Virus record (IMG/VR): IMGVR_UViG_3300046012_000570
Span: 1-35,538 of that record
DNA length: 35,538 nucleotides
Origin: a virus
Reading direction: 5' to 3' (one strand)
Part shown: positions 21,309 through 30,406 of the stretch, piece by piece
How the letters are laid out: each line of letters opens with the position of its first letter
Numbering within the stretch: the stretch's first letter is position 1
The notes under the pieces: generated by a model
Database searches by the model: none
The model's input: only the letters and a program-made list of their open reading frames with translations
Told to the model about the DNA's origin: nothing
Program-made: the position numbers and the translations under genes

Positions 21309-23921
21309 ATGGCCCGGAGTTTAATATCTCTAGCTAGGTCGTTAATACGCTCTAGCGGCCTTACTCTAACGACTTCTGGCGGTCTAATCACAGATGCTAA
21401 CCGAGCCACCAGCGGCGACGGTTTAGCCCAACCGGGCGGCGTCAGCATATGGGAAGCCACAACCAATCTAATCCCTAACGGTGGTGCTGAAACTAACGCC
21501 AATGGTTGTGTTAACAATCAAGCCGCTACGATCAGCCGTACAACCAGCCAATTTAAGTTTGGTGCTGCCTCATTCTTAGCTACCTGTAATGACGCCACAA
21601 GGGTTATGTCGGTGGAATGGAAGGATTTAGCCGGCAACCGGATTGCAGTCACGGCCGGTAGCGCCTATAGCTTTTCTCTTTTTATCCGTGATGGCGGCGC
21701 TTATGGCAAAAGTGGGGTATTAAAGATCCTCTGGCACGACGTTAGCGGCACAATTCTCTCTACAACTACAGGATCGACTAAAGCTATCCCGGCGGCCTTT
21801 GCTGGTGACGGCAGCGACAGAGTAACAGTATCTGGCACGGCCCCAGTTAATGCCGTGACTGTTCGCCTAACATGGCAAGCTACAACTAACAATGCTGTAA
21901 GCGACACCTATTTCTTTGACGGGGTGCAGTTCGAGAAGAAAGCCTACCCAACTCCTTACGTTGAAACAACCAACGCCACGGCCTCTCGGACGGTCGGGGC
22001 AGTATCGATGAGCCCAGCCAATGTCTTACAGACCAACCAAGGCTGGGTAGCCGTCCGCTATACTTACGGCGTTACTATTACCGGCTCTACGAACGCCAGC
22101 TACGCCTTTGTTTATGGGCAAGATGGCATTTTTGGTGCCTTTATCGGTGTAGGAGCGGTTGACCTCACGACGAAGCTTCGAGTAACGATTTACCTAAACA
22201 ATACGGCCATGAACTCCGTAGACATAAACAGCGTGGTAGCCGGCACGGACATAACTGTTGTAGCAGCATGGGAGCCGGGCCAAGTCAAACTATCAGTCAA
22301 TGGCTCGGCGTTTGTAACGGCAGCAACCGCTACGGGACCTAACTTTATTCCTGACATTTTAAGAATTGGCGATGACATTCGTGGCGGTGGCGATGCACCC
22401 CTAAACGGCTCCATGCGTTACTTGGCGGCCGGCATAGGTTCACTTAATAACGCTGATGCAGCGAACATCAATAGCTACGGCAACACACCTCCTACCAACT
22501 CTCAGCTTGGCACTCTAAATGGAGGCAATGCTGGGCCGGCCCTACTTTGGCCGGCAGTAACCGCAGCAACAACAATTGCTCCGCGCTTACCGATCCTATC
22601 TGCTACGCCCAACCTGATTACCACAGGTAGCGTCATAACTGATACTCAACGCGCTGCAGCCCTCCTGTGGGGCACAAGTCAGCAAGGCGGCCAAACTGAT
22701 GGCTTGGCGCTCGGATCAGGCGCCGGTATTTGGTCAGGCGTAACAAATTTCTTTCGCCGAGGCCAATGCGACTCCACGACTGACTGGGGCGTGACCTCGT
22801 CAGGAGGTGCTCACGATCCGACCATTTTTACCGATGCCACGACTCCGGCGCCATTCAGCCCGCAGTCTATTAAATACGTCTGCGATGGGGTTGCTACGCA
22901 GGAGGGCGGCGCACCAAGGACCGCCACTGGACGAGCAGCCGCAGCCGGCACGGTGGGTGTTACTTCTGTATATTTTAAGGGAACGGCGGGCAGGAGCTAT
23001 CAGGCTATCAGCCAGTGGCGTAATACTGATGCCTCAGATACCTTTGGTTCGACGCTTAGCTTCACTGCCACCGGAGCGTGGCAACTCCTCAAGCCTCCGA
23101 CCGTCGCCGTAGCTGTGGGCAAGACCGGGGATCAACTTCGGGTGATCGTCGCCACAAACTTTACTGGGGTAGCTGATACATTCTGGCTCGCACACGCGAT
23201 GCTAACCATTACTGGTGCCACGGCTCAGCAAAGCTTCGTCTACACTCCCTACATCGCAACCTCTGGCGGTAGCAGCTCTACTTCAAGCAACGGGCGTATT
23301 ACCATTCCGGCTACCATATTTAATGCCCCTCAAGGCTGGATGGCTATTAGACTGCAGGTTAATTGGAATGCGGCCGACTTTGATGTATCGCAGAACTTCC
23401 CCGTAGCATGGGAGTGGCGGCAGGACGGCAACACACGGCTCAATGTGCTCTATAACGTCTTTGCCAACGCCAATAAATGGACAACCAGCTCGCGCATTAA
23501 CACTAGCTCTACTGGACCCTCGGGAGCCGTTCAGACTTTCGTAGCTGGGGACTACGTAACACTAATAGCAACTTGGCAAAGCAATCAACTCCAAATTAGC
23601 ACCAATGGCGATAACTTCACCACCACTGCCAATACTAGATACTTTGCCCCAACCTCTAACGTCTTTGACATAGGCTCATCAGCCGGTAGCTCGCACATAG
23701 ACTCCAATATAATGTGGGTCGCCGCCGGAACTGGTCCGCTCGTCAACGCCGATAACGCAACCCTGAATGCCCTAGGCAACATCGCACCAACGTGGGCACA
23801 GCTTCTAGCCCTCAACTCCGGCAATGCCGCTCCCTGCTTTTTGTGGGACGCGACTAGCGGCATCGTAATAACCGCACTAGGCCGGCAGGGCATTTATAAA
23901 TCTAGAACGCTGGTCGTATAG
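21309..23921 (+). CDS. Large two-half adhesin / receptor-binding candidate (870 aa)
   Basis: The protein is built from two related halves (about 1-415 and 420-870). Each begins with LITD followed by an A/R-rich turn, an ATTNLIPNG- or GVTNFFRRG-type carbohydrate-binding-module-like segment, a GW(V/M)A(V/I)R strand opening a concanavalin/LamG-like region, and ends with (V)AAG(I/T)G, N-x-G-N and LWPA or LWDA. Both halves look like jelly-roll carbohydrate-binding domains as found in phage tail spikes and fibres. It probably contacts the host surface. No catalytic motif is visible. No SD is evident, so translation may be coupled to the gene before. Confidence 0.72.
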   Translation: MARSLISLARSLIRSSGLTLTTSGGLITDANRATSGDGLAQPGGVSIWEATTNLIPNGGAETNANGCVNNQAATISRTTSQFKFGAASFLATCNDATRVMSVEWKDLAGNRIAVTAGSAYSFSLFIRDGGAYGKSGVLKILWHDVSGTILSTTTGSTKAIPAAFAGDGSDRVTVSGTAPVNAVTVRLTWQATTNNAVSDTYFFDGVQFEKKAYPTPYVETTNATASRTVGAVSMSPANVLQTNQGWVAVRYTYGVTITGSTNASYAFVYGQDGIFGAFIGVGAVDLTTKLRVTIYLNNTAMNSVDINSVVAGTDITVVAAWEPGQVKLSVNGSAFVTAATATGPNFIPDILRIGDDIRGGGDAPLNGSMRYLAAGIGSLNNADAANINSYGNTPPTNSQLGTLNGGNAGPALLWPAVTAATTIAPRLPILSATPNLITTGSVITDTQRAAALLWGTSQQGGQTDGLALGSGAGIWSGVTNFFRRGQCDSTTDWGVTSSGGAHDPTIFTDATTPAPFSPQSIKYVCDGVATQEGGAPRTATGRAAAAGTVGVTSVYFKGTAGRSYQAISQWRNTDASDTFGSTLSFTATGAWQLLKPPTVAVAVGKTGDQLRVIVATNFTGVADTFWLAHAMLTITGATAQQSFVYTPYIATSGGSSSTSSNGRITIPATIFNAPQGWMAIRLQVNWNAADFDVSQNFPVAWEWRQDGNTRLNVLYNVFANANKWTTSSRINTSSTGPSGAVQTFVAGDYVTLIATWQSNQLQISTNGDNFTTTANTRYFAPTSNVFDIGSSAGSSHIDSNIMWVAAGTGPLVNADNATLNALGNIAPTWAQLLALNSGNAAPCFLWDATSGIVITALGRQGIYKSRTLVV

Positions 23922-23925
23922 TCCT

Positions 23926-23948
23926 ATTGACAACGACAGCCAAACCAT
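23926..23948. repeat. 23-bp promoter/operator repeat, copy 2
   Basis: Identical to 6786-6808. It lies in the short gap between the large adhesin gene and the membrane-anchored gene. It is the only early-type promoter signature found inside the virion gene block. Confidence 0.75.
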
Positions 23949-23955
23949 AGATAAT
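23927..23955 (+). promoter_or_regulatory. Early-type promoter inside late region
   Basis: TTGACA (23927-23932), a 17-base spacer and GATAAT (23950-23955). The expected start is near 23962, only about three bases before the ATG at 23965, so the mRNA would be leaderless or nearly so. Confidence 0.75.
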
Positions 23956-23964
23956 GCCATTGTT

Positions 23965-24555
23965 ATGAGCTTTACCAAGAAAATCACTAAGAAACGAGCC
24001 ATCGTAAGCGCCTGTGTGCTTATTTTAATTGCCTACCTAGTAGGTTATGCCCAAATCGCCCAAGACTACGACAAGCGCCACGCTGAGCAGCTCAAACGAG
24101 ATAAAATCGTACTCCAAGACCCCGCGCTTTTGGCCGATGCGCACGTTTTAGGCATTAACACCGATGGAATTATGCTTAGATACTCCGCTCATCCAGTTGC
24201 CGTAGATGTTCCAAAGGGCAAGGTGATCGCCAGCTTCACCGCGCCGAACCTTATAGAGATTAAGAGCAGCCAACCCAAAAAGACCGAAATACAGTCTGTC
24301 GCCTATGAGTACCTGCACTATGTCTGGCTAAATTCGACCCCGCAGTTTAAAAAAACCCAAGGCCGTCTCTACGATCGTTATTTTAGTCAAAACTCCGACC
24401 TAGCATACCTAGTTAAGCCATACGTCGGACCGGCCGACACAATCCATGACGAAATGCACTCGACGCTTTGCGCCTTAGTATCGCCAAATAGATTGTCGAT
24501 CGCCTTTAATGACTACTGCAACAAGGTTATTCCAAACCGCTCGATTTTGTTTTAA
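23965..24555 (+). CDS. Single-pass membrane-anchored protein, moron-like (196 aa)
   Basis: A basic start (MSFTKKITKKR) precedes a hydrophobic helix at about 12-32, then a mainly extracytoplasmic domain of about 165 residues. That domain has a beta-rich part (VLGINTDGIMLRYSAHPVAV), helices, and two cysteines near the end (C169 and C185). It has its own early-type promoter, no SD, and late genes on both sides, the usual features of a moron. Superinfection exclusion or host-surface alteration is a reasonable guess; no family is recognised. Its first codons contain GAGCTTTACCAAG, a one-base-longer version of the early leader box. Confidence 0.78.
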   Translation: MSFTKKITKKRAIVSACVLILIAYLVGYAQIAQDYDKRHAEQLKRDKIVLQDPALLADAHVLGINTDGIMLRYSAHPVAVDVPKGKVIASFTAPNLIEIKSSQPKKTEIQSVAYEYLHYVWLNSTPQFKKTQGRLYDRYFSQNSDLAYLVKPYVGPADTIHDEMHSTLCALVSPNRLSIAFNDYCNKVIPNRSILF

Positions 24556-24558
24556 CTG

Positions 24559-24585
24559 TTGACATAAGCGAAAAGATGCTACAAT
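24559..24585 (+). promoter_or_regulatory. Late promoter before ejection/tail genes, extended -10
   Basis: TTGACA (24559-24564) and TACAAT (24580-24585) are 15 bases apart, with TG at 24577-24578 (TGcTACAAT). It matches the portal promoter in boxes, extended -10 and short spacing. Confidence 0.7.
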
Positions 24586-24610
24586 TTAGCTAGAAATCTC
24601 GGTCCCGACC

Positions 24611-24677
24611 GGACGCACCGGAGGGTCTAGCCGACAGGATGCCCCTGAGCACGAGGTAAAGTCAAAATTAACTTTAC
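24611..24677 (+). promoter_or_regulatory. Conserved late-leader motif, copy 2, with hairpins
   Basis: GGACGcaCCGG (24611-24621) and GGATGCCCCtGAGC (24637-24650) repeat the portal leader motifs, here split by 15 bases. Just before it, CGGT-CCCG-ACCG makes a small hairpin. At the end GTAAAGT (24656-24662) pairs with ACTTTAC (24671-24677). The region precedes the GGAG site of the 382-residue gene. It may be a regulatory leader RNA. Confidence 0.5.
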
Positions 24678-24699
24678 TTTGCTATAGGAGCACCTAAAA

Positions 24700-25848
24700 A
24701 TGTTTAACCTCGTACATCTTCTTGCGCAGCCCGTAGGTTGGGGCGCTCGAGCCGTTGGTGGCGTGCAAAATGCACTGCCCGGCGGTGGCGACAGCTCACT
24801 CAACCAAGTAGGCCGCGCAATCACAAGCGGTACCGCCAACCTATCTAACCCTAGCGGGTTACTTACTGGCGCTAACGCGTTCACCGATCCAACAGAACAA
24901 CCCGGCTATGGTAAAACCTCGGCCGGTCCAACAGGCCAATCGCCAACACCTGACAGCAACCCGCAGCCAAGCGGCGGCGTCTTAACTAGCGGCACTGGCG
25001 GCTCAACAACCGTTGATCCCGCAGTTGCCGCATTCTTAGGCCAGCAAATCGGCGCAGTACAAAGCCAAATTGGCGCATTGCCCGATCAGCTAGCCGTCGG
25101 CCGATCGAACATCCTAAGTAGCGCTAACGACGCGCTTAACCGCGAGGGTCTATCATTCGGCCAAGCCGAGCGCGACTACAACACCAACAAGAACCAGACT
25201 ATCCAAGACGAGCTATCTGCTAAACAAAATATCGACACTGGCGTTCGCCAGCAAACCAACGCTTTGCAGCGCCTATTAGGCCTAGCAGGTTCCGGCACAA
25301 GCTCTGCCTCGCAGATATTGGCGCCTTACGCCGCCGGCCGACAGGGCAACATTCAGCGCAGCCAAGTCCAAACTGGCTACGGCCGCAACCTCGGCGCGCT
25401 TGACACCGCATGGGGCGACACAACCCAAGCCCACAAGCAGAACATCAACGATGTTAATAGCCAAGAGTTCCAAAACGAACAATCCCTAGCCAATAACATC
25501 AACAACACCAAAGCATCGCTACTACAGACACTAGCCGGCCTGACCCTCCAACAGAGCCAAGCCGCTGGCACGAGCCTAAGCGACGCCCAAGCAGCCGCAC
25601 AGCCTTACATGCAGCAAATCGCTGACATCATAAAGGGCTCAGCCGCACTAGGCGCTCAGTACAAGAACCCGATCAGCCTAGCCGCTCCGTCGGTCTTCCA
25701 AGCCCCAAGCCTAGACGCCTACAACTACGACGTTAGCGCCCCTCCAGTGAGCTCAACCGACGTGACCTACGGCGACCAAGTAACTCCGTACATAACTTCG
25801 CTGCTACAAAACAAAGATAAAAGCAACTTAGTCTACTCAGGTCAGTAA
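24700..25848 (+). CDS. Internal virion / ejection protein candidate (382 aa)
   Basis: GGAG precedes the ATG. The protein is G/S/A/Q-rich: an N-terminal hydrophobic-flexible part (1-110), then long helices with N/Q-rich coiled-coil character (about 115-300, for example NILSSANDALNREGLSFGQ and NEQSLANNINNTKASLL). A tail with aromatic and D/Y residues follows. It is immediately followed by a 1270-residue protein, an arrangement typical of podovirus internal proteins that form the DNA-ejection channel. Function inferred from composition and order. Confidence 0.68.
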   Translation: MFNLVHLLAQPVGWGARAVGGVQNALPGGGDSSLNQVGRAITSGTANLSNPSGLLTGANAFTDPTEQPGYGKTSAGPTGQSPTPDSNPQPSGGVLTSGTGGSTTVDPAVAAFLGQQIGAVQSQIGALPDQLAVGRSNILSSANDALNREGLSFGQAERDYNTNKNQTIQDELSAKQNIDTGVRQQTNALQRLLGLAGSGTSSASQILAPYAAGRQGNIQRSQVQTGYGRNLGALDTAWGDTTQAHKQNINDVNSQEFQNEQSLANNINNTKASLLQTLAGLTLQQSQAAGTSLSDAQAAAQPYMQQIADIIKGSAALGAQYKNPISLAAPSVFQAPSLDAYNYDVSAPPVSSTDVTYGDQVTPYITSLLQNKDKSNLVYSGQ

Positions 25849-25861
25849 AGGAGGCTCGAAT

Positions 25862-28800
25862 ATGAGTTTGCTTGGCTGGCTCGGGAAAAGAGCCCAAGGG
25901 CTCGAAGCACAGGTTAGTCCGTTTGATCACGGAGCGACCTACTCGACCGTGGTTAATAACCAACGGCCAGCTACGCCTATTCCCGCGCCAGCTCAAACTC
26001 CAATGTCTCAGCCAGTCCAACAGCAACCACAGCAGAGTCCATGGCAAAAACTGTTCCATAACCCAGTAACTAACTTCGTCGGCAACGACATAATCAAGCC
26101 AGTAGAGCACGTCGCAACACCTGTCGCGCACCTAGCCACAGGCCTCGCAAGCGGCGCTTACCACGTGGCTACGCTTCCGATTGAAGATGCCCGCGCAGCA
26201 GTCGGCGTAGCCACAGGCAACGATGCGGCCGCCAAAGCAGCCCTCGATCGAGGCGGCCAAGGCGTAAGCTTCTTGAAGAACCTAGCCCAAGGCGTCCCGC
26301 GCGCCGCAATTCAGCTAGGCGAGTCGCTCAACCCATCAGGCGGCGACGTCTATAACCGATCATTTACGCCCAACACTCCTGTCGAGCGCTTTTTAGCCGG
26401 CTCGGCTCCAATACCGTCCATGCAGACGGCTTATAAGCAAACAGCCGCCGCTCACGGCAAAGGCGTAGCTGCCGGCGAAGCAGGTCTTACCTCTATAATG
26501 GACGCCCTAGGCGGTAAGCAGATCGCCGAAGCAGGTGCCGCTCACGTAGCCCCAGCACTCAATACTGCCGCCGACAGTGTAGCCGCAGCTGCCGAAAAGC
26601 TGTCGCCAACCAACGTGTCCGCAAAAGCCGGCGTATCGCCCGAAGCGGGCTTTGCTAAACTGCCCGGCAAAGGCCAGCAAGAACTTCCGCTTAATCAAGC
26701 AGCGCCCAAAGAAGTAGCACCCACCGAGCAGATAGTCCAGCCCAAGCAAGTGACTCGCGGCTTTGCCAAAACAGTTAAGGGTAGCGGTGAAGTATCGCCA
26801 GAGCTAAAAGCCAACCTGCCAGACAACACCTACTTGCCAAAAGCCAACGCCGACCTCGTCGCCAACAGCGAGCAGCTATTAAAAGGCGGCCTAAACAAAG
26901 CCGCCAACAAAGTGACTGAGTCCCTAAACCAAACGGCCGGCCGAGTAACCGACCAGCATGTATCCGACGCCATAGCCGTAGCCAAAGCTCTAGACGCCAA
27001 AGGCGGTGCCGCCAACCTTGAGCAAGCCACAAACATCTTCACTCGCCTAGCCGACCACCTGACAGCCGCCGGTCGCAAGGTACAGGCCGCCGCATTGCTT
27101 AAAAACCGCACACCAGAGGGCATGTTCTACCAAGCCGTTAAAGCCTTCAAGACCGCCAATGTTGAGCTAACTCCAAAGCTAAAGACCGACCTGCAAAACG
27201 CCTTAGCCGAGATCAAAGCTACCGCCGTAGACACTCCCGAGCGCGACTTAGCTATCCAAAAGATGACCCGGCTTGTTAATCAGAACCTGCCACGCGGCCG
27301 AGCCCAAGCTGCCGTCGACTTCTGGCGAGCTGGCCTATTAACTGGTCCCGAGACGGTCGCTAAGATAGCCTCCTCTCACTTAATAACAACTCCTATGGAA
27401 TTGCTGTCGCGCCCGCTTGCTGCAGTAACTGACCGAGCCGTATCGGCAGCACCCGACAGCTTACTCAAGTTCCTAACACGCAACGAGCGCGGCGCAACGC
27501 CGGGCGCCCGAACCGTAACCTTTAGCCCAATGGACTACCTATCGGCTGGTCCGAAAGGCTTCGTCCGCGGCGCCAAGGCTGGCATTACCCACATGAAGAC
27601 AGGCCTAGACGAGCCAAATACTGGCGGCTTTGAGCAGTCAATCGGCCGAGGAACACACCAGACGCCGTTTGAAGACTATATATACAGAACCCACGGATCC
27701 GTCTACAAACCCTTTTACAGCACGGCCTATAAGATCGAAGAAGCCAATCAGCTCCGCTTGGCAAAAGCAGCCTTTGGCGAAGATGTCGCCAAAATAACCG
27801 AGTTTATGAAGAACCCAAAGACGGTCGAGCAGATGAACAACTACGCCGAGCAGTTCGCCATGCAGAATATCACCGAACCGGGCAAGTTAACTCAAACCCT
27901 TCAACACTTCAAGCCGGGCGGCGTACCAGTCGGCGAATGGATCGCACCATTTAGCCGCATACCAGCTGCCCTAGGAGTAAAAGGCATCGTTGACTACACC
28001 CCGATCGGCACACTTCGATCAATAAAGACTCTCTACGACGGCATAACCAAGGGCACATTTGACCAGCGTCACTTCGTTGAGACACTGAGCAAATCGGCCG
28101 GCGGCGGCACAGCTCTAGTAGGTGCCGGCATGATGTTAATGGCTTCTGGCCGTATGACACTGCAAGAGCCAAGTGACCCTAAAGAGCGCGCCCTATGGGA
28201 AGCCCAAGGCACAACCCGCAACTCAGTAAAAATAGGCGACAAGTGGGTCACCCTTAACGCAACTGGTCCTGTAGGCATCGCTCTCGGCATCGGTGGCGCC
28301 TTTGAGCGCGCCCTGCACGGCGGCTCCGACGGATCCAATGCCGTAGCTCAAGCTATAGGCTCTGGCGCCAAGTTGATAGCCGACCAGCCGTACATGAAAG
28401 GCGTAACCGGCGTAGGCAATGTATTCCAAGACCCTGTACGATACGCTGGGTCCTACCTCCAAAACTCGGCTCAATCACTAGTACCAGCGGGCGCACAGCA
28501 AATCGCTAGGGGTACCGACACAAAGCAGCGCGCATATCCCTCAAGCGTTCCCGACGCTATAAAATCAGGTATTCCGGGCTTACGCGAAACACTACCCGCT
28601 AAACATGACCTCTACGGCTCAACCGAGCCCGGCAACGGCACTCAAGGTGGCGTAGCGGGCACAATTAACCCGTTCTACCCAAGTGGTACCCGCAATGCCA
28701 ATGACCCAGTAACTAAAGAGCTACAGCGCCTGTACGACACACTAGGCACCAAGAGTCCCGCCATTACTCCGACAGATAGAATCGTGGTCGACAAAAAAAG

Positions 28801-29674
28801 CATCAAACTAACACCGGCACAACAGCAGACCATGCTAGAAAAGACTGGCCCGATAATTCACCAAGGCCTAAATCGATTACTGCAAAATCCAAACTACGCC
28901 CAACTTGACGACAACCAAAAGACCTCGCAAATCAACGACCTGATAAATGCCGCCCAAAATGCCTACATAAAGGTAAGTGGTCTAGATCCCAACAAAAAGC
29001 TCGACTCCAAAGCCACAGCGGCGCTCTACGACGTTAAAACGCTAGGCAGTAGCGTAAACATAGGTGGTACCACCATAAGCAACAAGCTCGAGCCGCAGAC
29101 ACAGCAATACCTCGCCAAAATGGGTGCCATGAGCACCGACGACCGCTCCAAGCTATTTAACAGCCAAAATGGCGCCGAGTACCAATACAACCTCGCCAAG
29201 TGGCAGAACGATAAAGTCAATGGTACGCTTACAACAGCCGAAGACATCCGACAGCAACAGTCACTCGCTAAAGACAAAATCGGCGCCAACTACGACAAGA
29301 ACACTCGCGACCTCTACTCGCTGAGCAAAGCCGAAATCAATAACTACGTGACCACTCAGCCAGACGGCAAAAAAGTAGCCGATCAGCTAAACGCCTACGA
29401 CCAAGCGCTCTACAACGCCAAACTGATAAGCACGCCTAAGTTCAAGCACGGCTTCGCGCCGGGCGGCAGCGGCGGTTCGAGCAAGAGCCCTAGCTACAGC
29501 AAACTCGGCTCACTAAGCAACTTCGGCGGCGACCTAGGTGCGCTAAAATCTACCGAGTCCGCGATCAAGACACCAAAAATATCACTACCCAAGAGCTCAA
29601 AGGCGGTGTTTAACTCCAAGGCCCCGAAGATTAAGCCGATAAAAGTAAGTAAAAAAGGAAAGGTAACAGCATGA
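25862..29674 (+). CDS. Large internal virion / DNA ejection protein (1270 aa)
   Basis: AAAGGAGG lies before the ATG. The order is: P/Q-rich linker (about 38-60), alanine-rich amphipathic helices to about 400, and a helical core. Hydrophobic stretches around 745-765 (GGGTALVGAGMMLMASG) and 795-815 (NATGPVGIALGIGGAFE) follow. The C-terminal part is N/D/K-rich, ending in a very basic tail rich in KPIKVSKKGK-type sequence. Size, amphipathic and hydrophobic helices and position fit the large internal core proteins that insert in the host membrane during ejection. The basic tail may bind DNA. No lysozyme or other enzyme motif was seen. Confidence 0.72.
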   Translation: MSLLGWLGKRAQGLEAQVSPFDHGATYSTVVNNQRPATPIPAPAQTPMSQPVQQQPQQSPWQKLFHNPVTNFVGNDIIKPVEHVATPVAHLATGLASGAYHVATLPIEDARAAVGVATGNDAAAKAALDRGGQGVSFLKNLAQGVPRAAIQLGESLNPSGGDVYNRSFTPNTPVERFLAGSAPIPSMQTAYKQTAAAHGKGVAAGEAGLTSIMDALGGKQIAEAGAAHVAPALNTAADSVAAAAEKLSPTNVSAKAGVSPEAGFAKLPGKGQQELPLNQAAPKEVAPTEQIVQPKQVTRGFAKTVKGSGEVSPELKANLPDNTYLPKANADLVANSEQLLKGGLNKAANKVTESLNQTAGRVTDQHVSDAIAVAKALDAKGGAANLEQATNIFTRLADHLTAAGRKVQAAALLKNRTPEGMFYQAVKAFKTANVELTPKLKTDLQNALAEIKATAVDTPERDLAIQKMTRLVNQNLPRGRAQAAVDFWRAGLLTGPETVAKIASSHLITTPMELLSRPLAAVTDRAVSAAPDSLLKFLTRNERGATPGARTVTFSPMDYLSAGPKGFVRGAKAGITHMKTGLDEPNTGGFEQSIGRGTHQTPFEDYIYRTHGSVYKPFYSTAYKIEEANQLRLAKAAFGEDVAKITEFMKNPKTVEQMNNYAEQFAMQNITEPGKLTQTLQHFKPGGVPVGEWIAPFSRIPAALGVKGIVDYTPIGTLRSIKTLYDGITKGTFDQRHFVETLSKSAGGGTALVGAGMMLMASGRMTLQEPSDPKERALWEAQGTTRNSVKIGDKWVTLNATGPVGIALGIGGAFERALHGGSDGSNAVAQAIGSGAKLIADQPYMKGVTGVGNVFQDPVRYAGSYLQNSAQSLVPAGAQQIARGTDTKQRAYPSSVPDAIKSGIPGLRETLPAKHDLYGSTEPGNGTQGGVAGTINPFYPSGTRNANDPVTKELQRLYDTLGTKSPAITPTDRIVVDKKSIKLTPAQQQTMLEKTGPIIHQGLNRLLQNPNYAQLDDNQKTSQINDLINAAQNAYIKVSGLDPNKKLDSKATAALYDVKTLGSSVNIGGTTISNKLEPQTQQYLAKMGAMSTDDRSKLFNSQNGAEYQYNLAKWQNDKVNGTLTTAEDIRQQQSLAKDKIGANYDKNTRDLYSLSKAEINNYVTTQPDGKKVADQLNAYDQALYNAKLISTPKFKHGFAPGGSGGSSKSPSYSKLGSLSNFGGDLGALKSTESAIKTPKISLPKSSKAVFNSKAPKIKPIKVSKKGKVTA

Positions 29675-30402
29675 CCAACTCATATATGACAGTCGAGCAG
29701 GCCATTCAAAAGGCCTACGGCCGCTCACGCGGTAAAGACAGCCTTGGTACGCCATTAACTGCTGGCGACGCCAAATACAACCAGCTGCTCGATATCGCCG
29801 ACGACAAGCAAAAAGAGTGGCAGAACACGGACGGCATCAACTGGCAGAGCCTATGGCAACTGTTCAGATTAGCCGCAGCAGTAACTGCAACCGACACATT
29901 CGCACTAAACGCTCTAATGCGCGTACCCAGCGACCGCGAAAACGATAATGTAGTCGTCACTGCAACAAACGGCCAGAAATACTACTACGACATCATAACG
30001 GCCGACCAACTCCGTGAGCGCCAGATTGCCTGTGACCCGACAGTGTGCGCGATCCAAGGCTCCAACCTAGTGTTTGCTCGAGCGTTCAAGACGACAGATC
30101 CGATGTACGGCGGCACTATCGACGTGCCCGGCTACGGCTTTGTGACCGACATCAACCTCTCGACCACCACTGCAACGCAAAAGGTGCAGGTAGACGACCC
30201 GATGTGGCTGGTCTACGCCATGGCCGCCGAATTCGTGCGTACTGACCTAGTGCGCCAAAACCAGTACCCCAACCTATTTAACCTGCAAAGTGACCGCATG
30301 GATGCCATGATCAGCAACAACGGCGCCCAAATGGATGACATTCCGATAGACATGGATCTAAGCGACCTCGACCCCAATTTAAGCTCAGGAGCATGGGTAT
30401 AA
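29671..30402 (+). CDS. Tail adaptor-like protein (243 aa)
   Basis: ATGA overlap with the 1270-residue gene, with AAAGG before the start. The N-terminal helix (MTVEQAIQKAYGRS), the middle LFRLAAAVTATDTFAL and the late PMWLVYAMAAEFVRTDLVRQNQYPNL resemble podovirus adaptor (tail tubular A / gp4-like) proteins that join portal and nozzle. Length (about 240) fits, and the nozzle-like gene follows at once. Confidence 0.68.
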   Translation: MTNSYMTVEQAIQKAYGRSRGKDSLGTPLTAGDAKYNQLLDIADDKQKEWQNTDGINWQSLWQLFRLAAAVTATDTFALNALMRVPSDRENDNVVVTATNGQKYYYDIITADQLRERQIACDPTVCAIQGSNLVFARAFKTTDPMYGGTIDVPGYGFVTDINLSTTTATQKVQVDDPMWLVYAMAAEFVRTDLVRQNQYPNLFNLQSDRMDAMISNNGAQMDDIPIDMDLSDLDPNLSSGAWV

Positions 30403-30406
30403 ATCA

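Noticed and set aside
24656-24677. GTAAAGT/ACTTTAC hairpin as a terminator
   Set aside because: It is AT-rich with only a short T run after it and lies just before the SD of an expressed gene, so it is better seen as leader structure.
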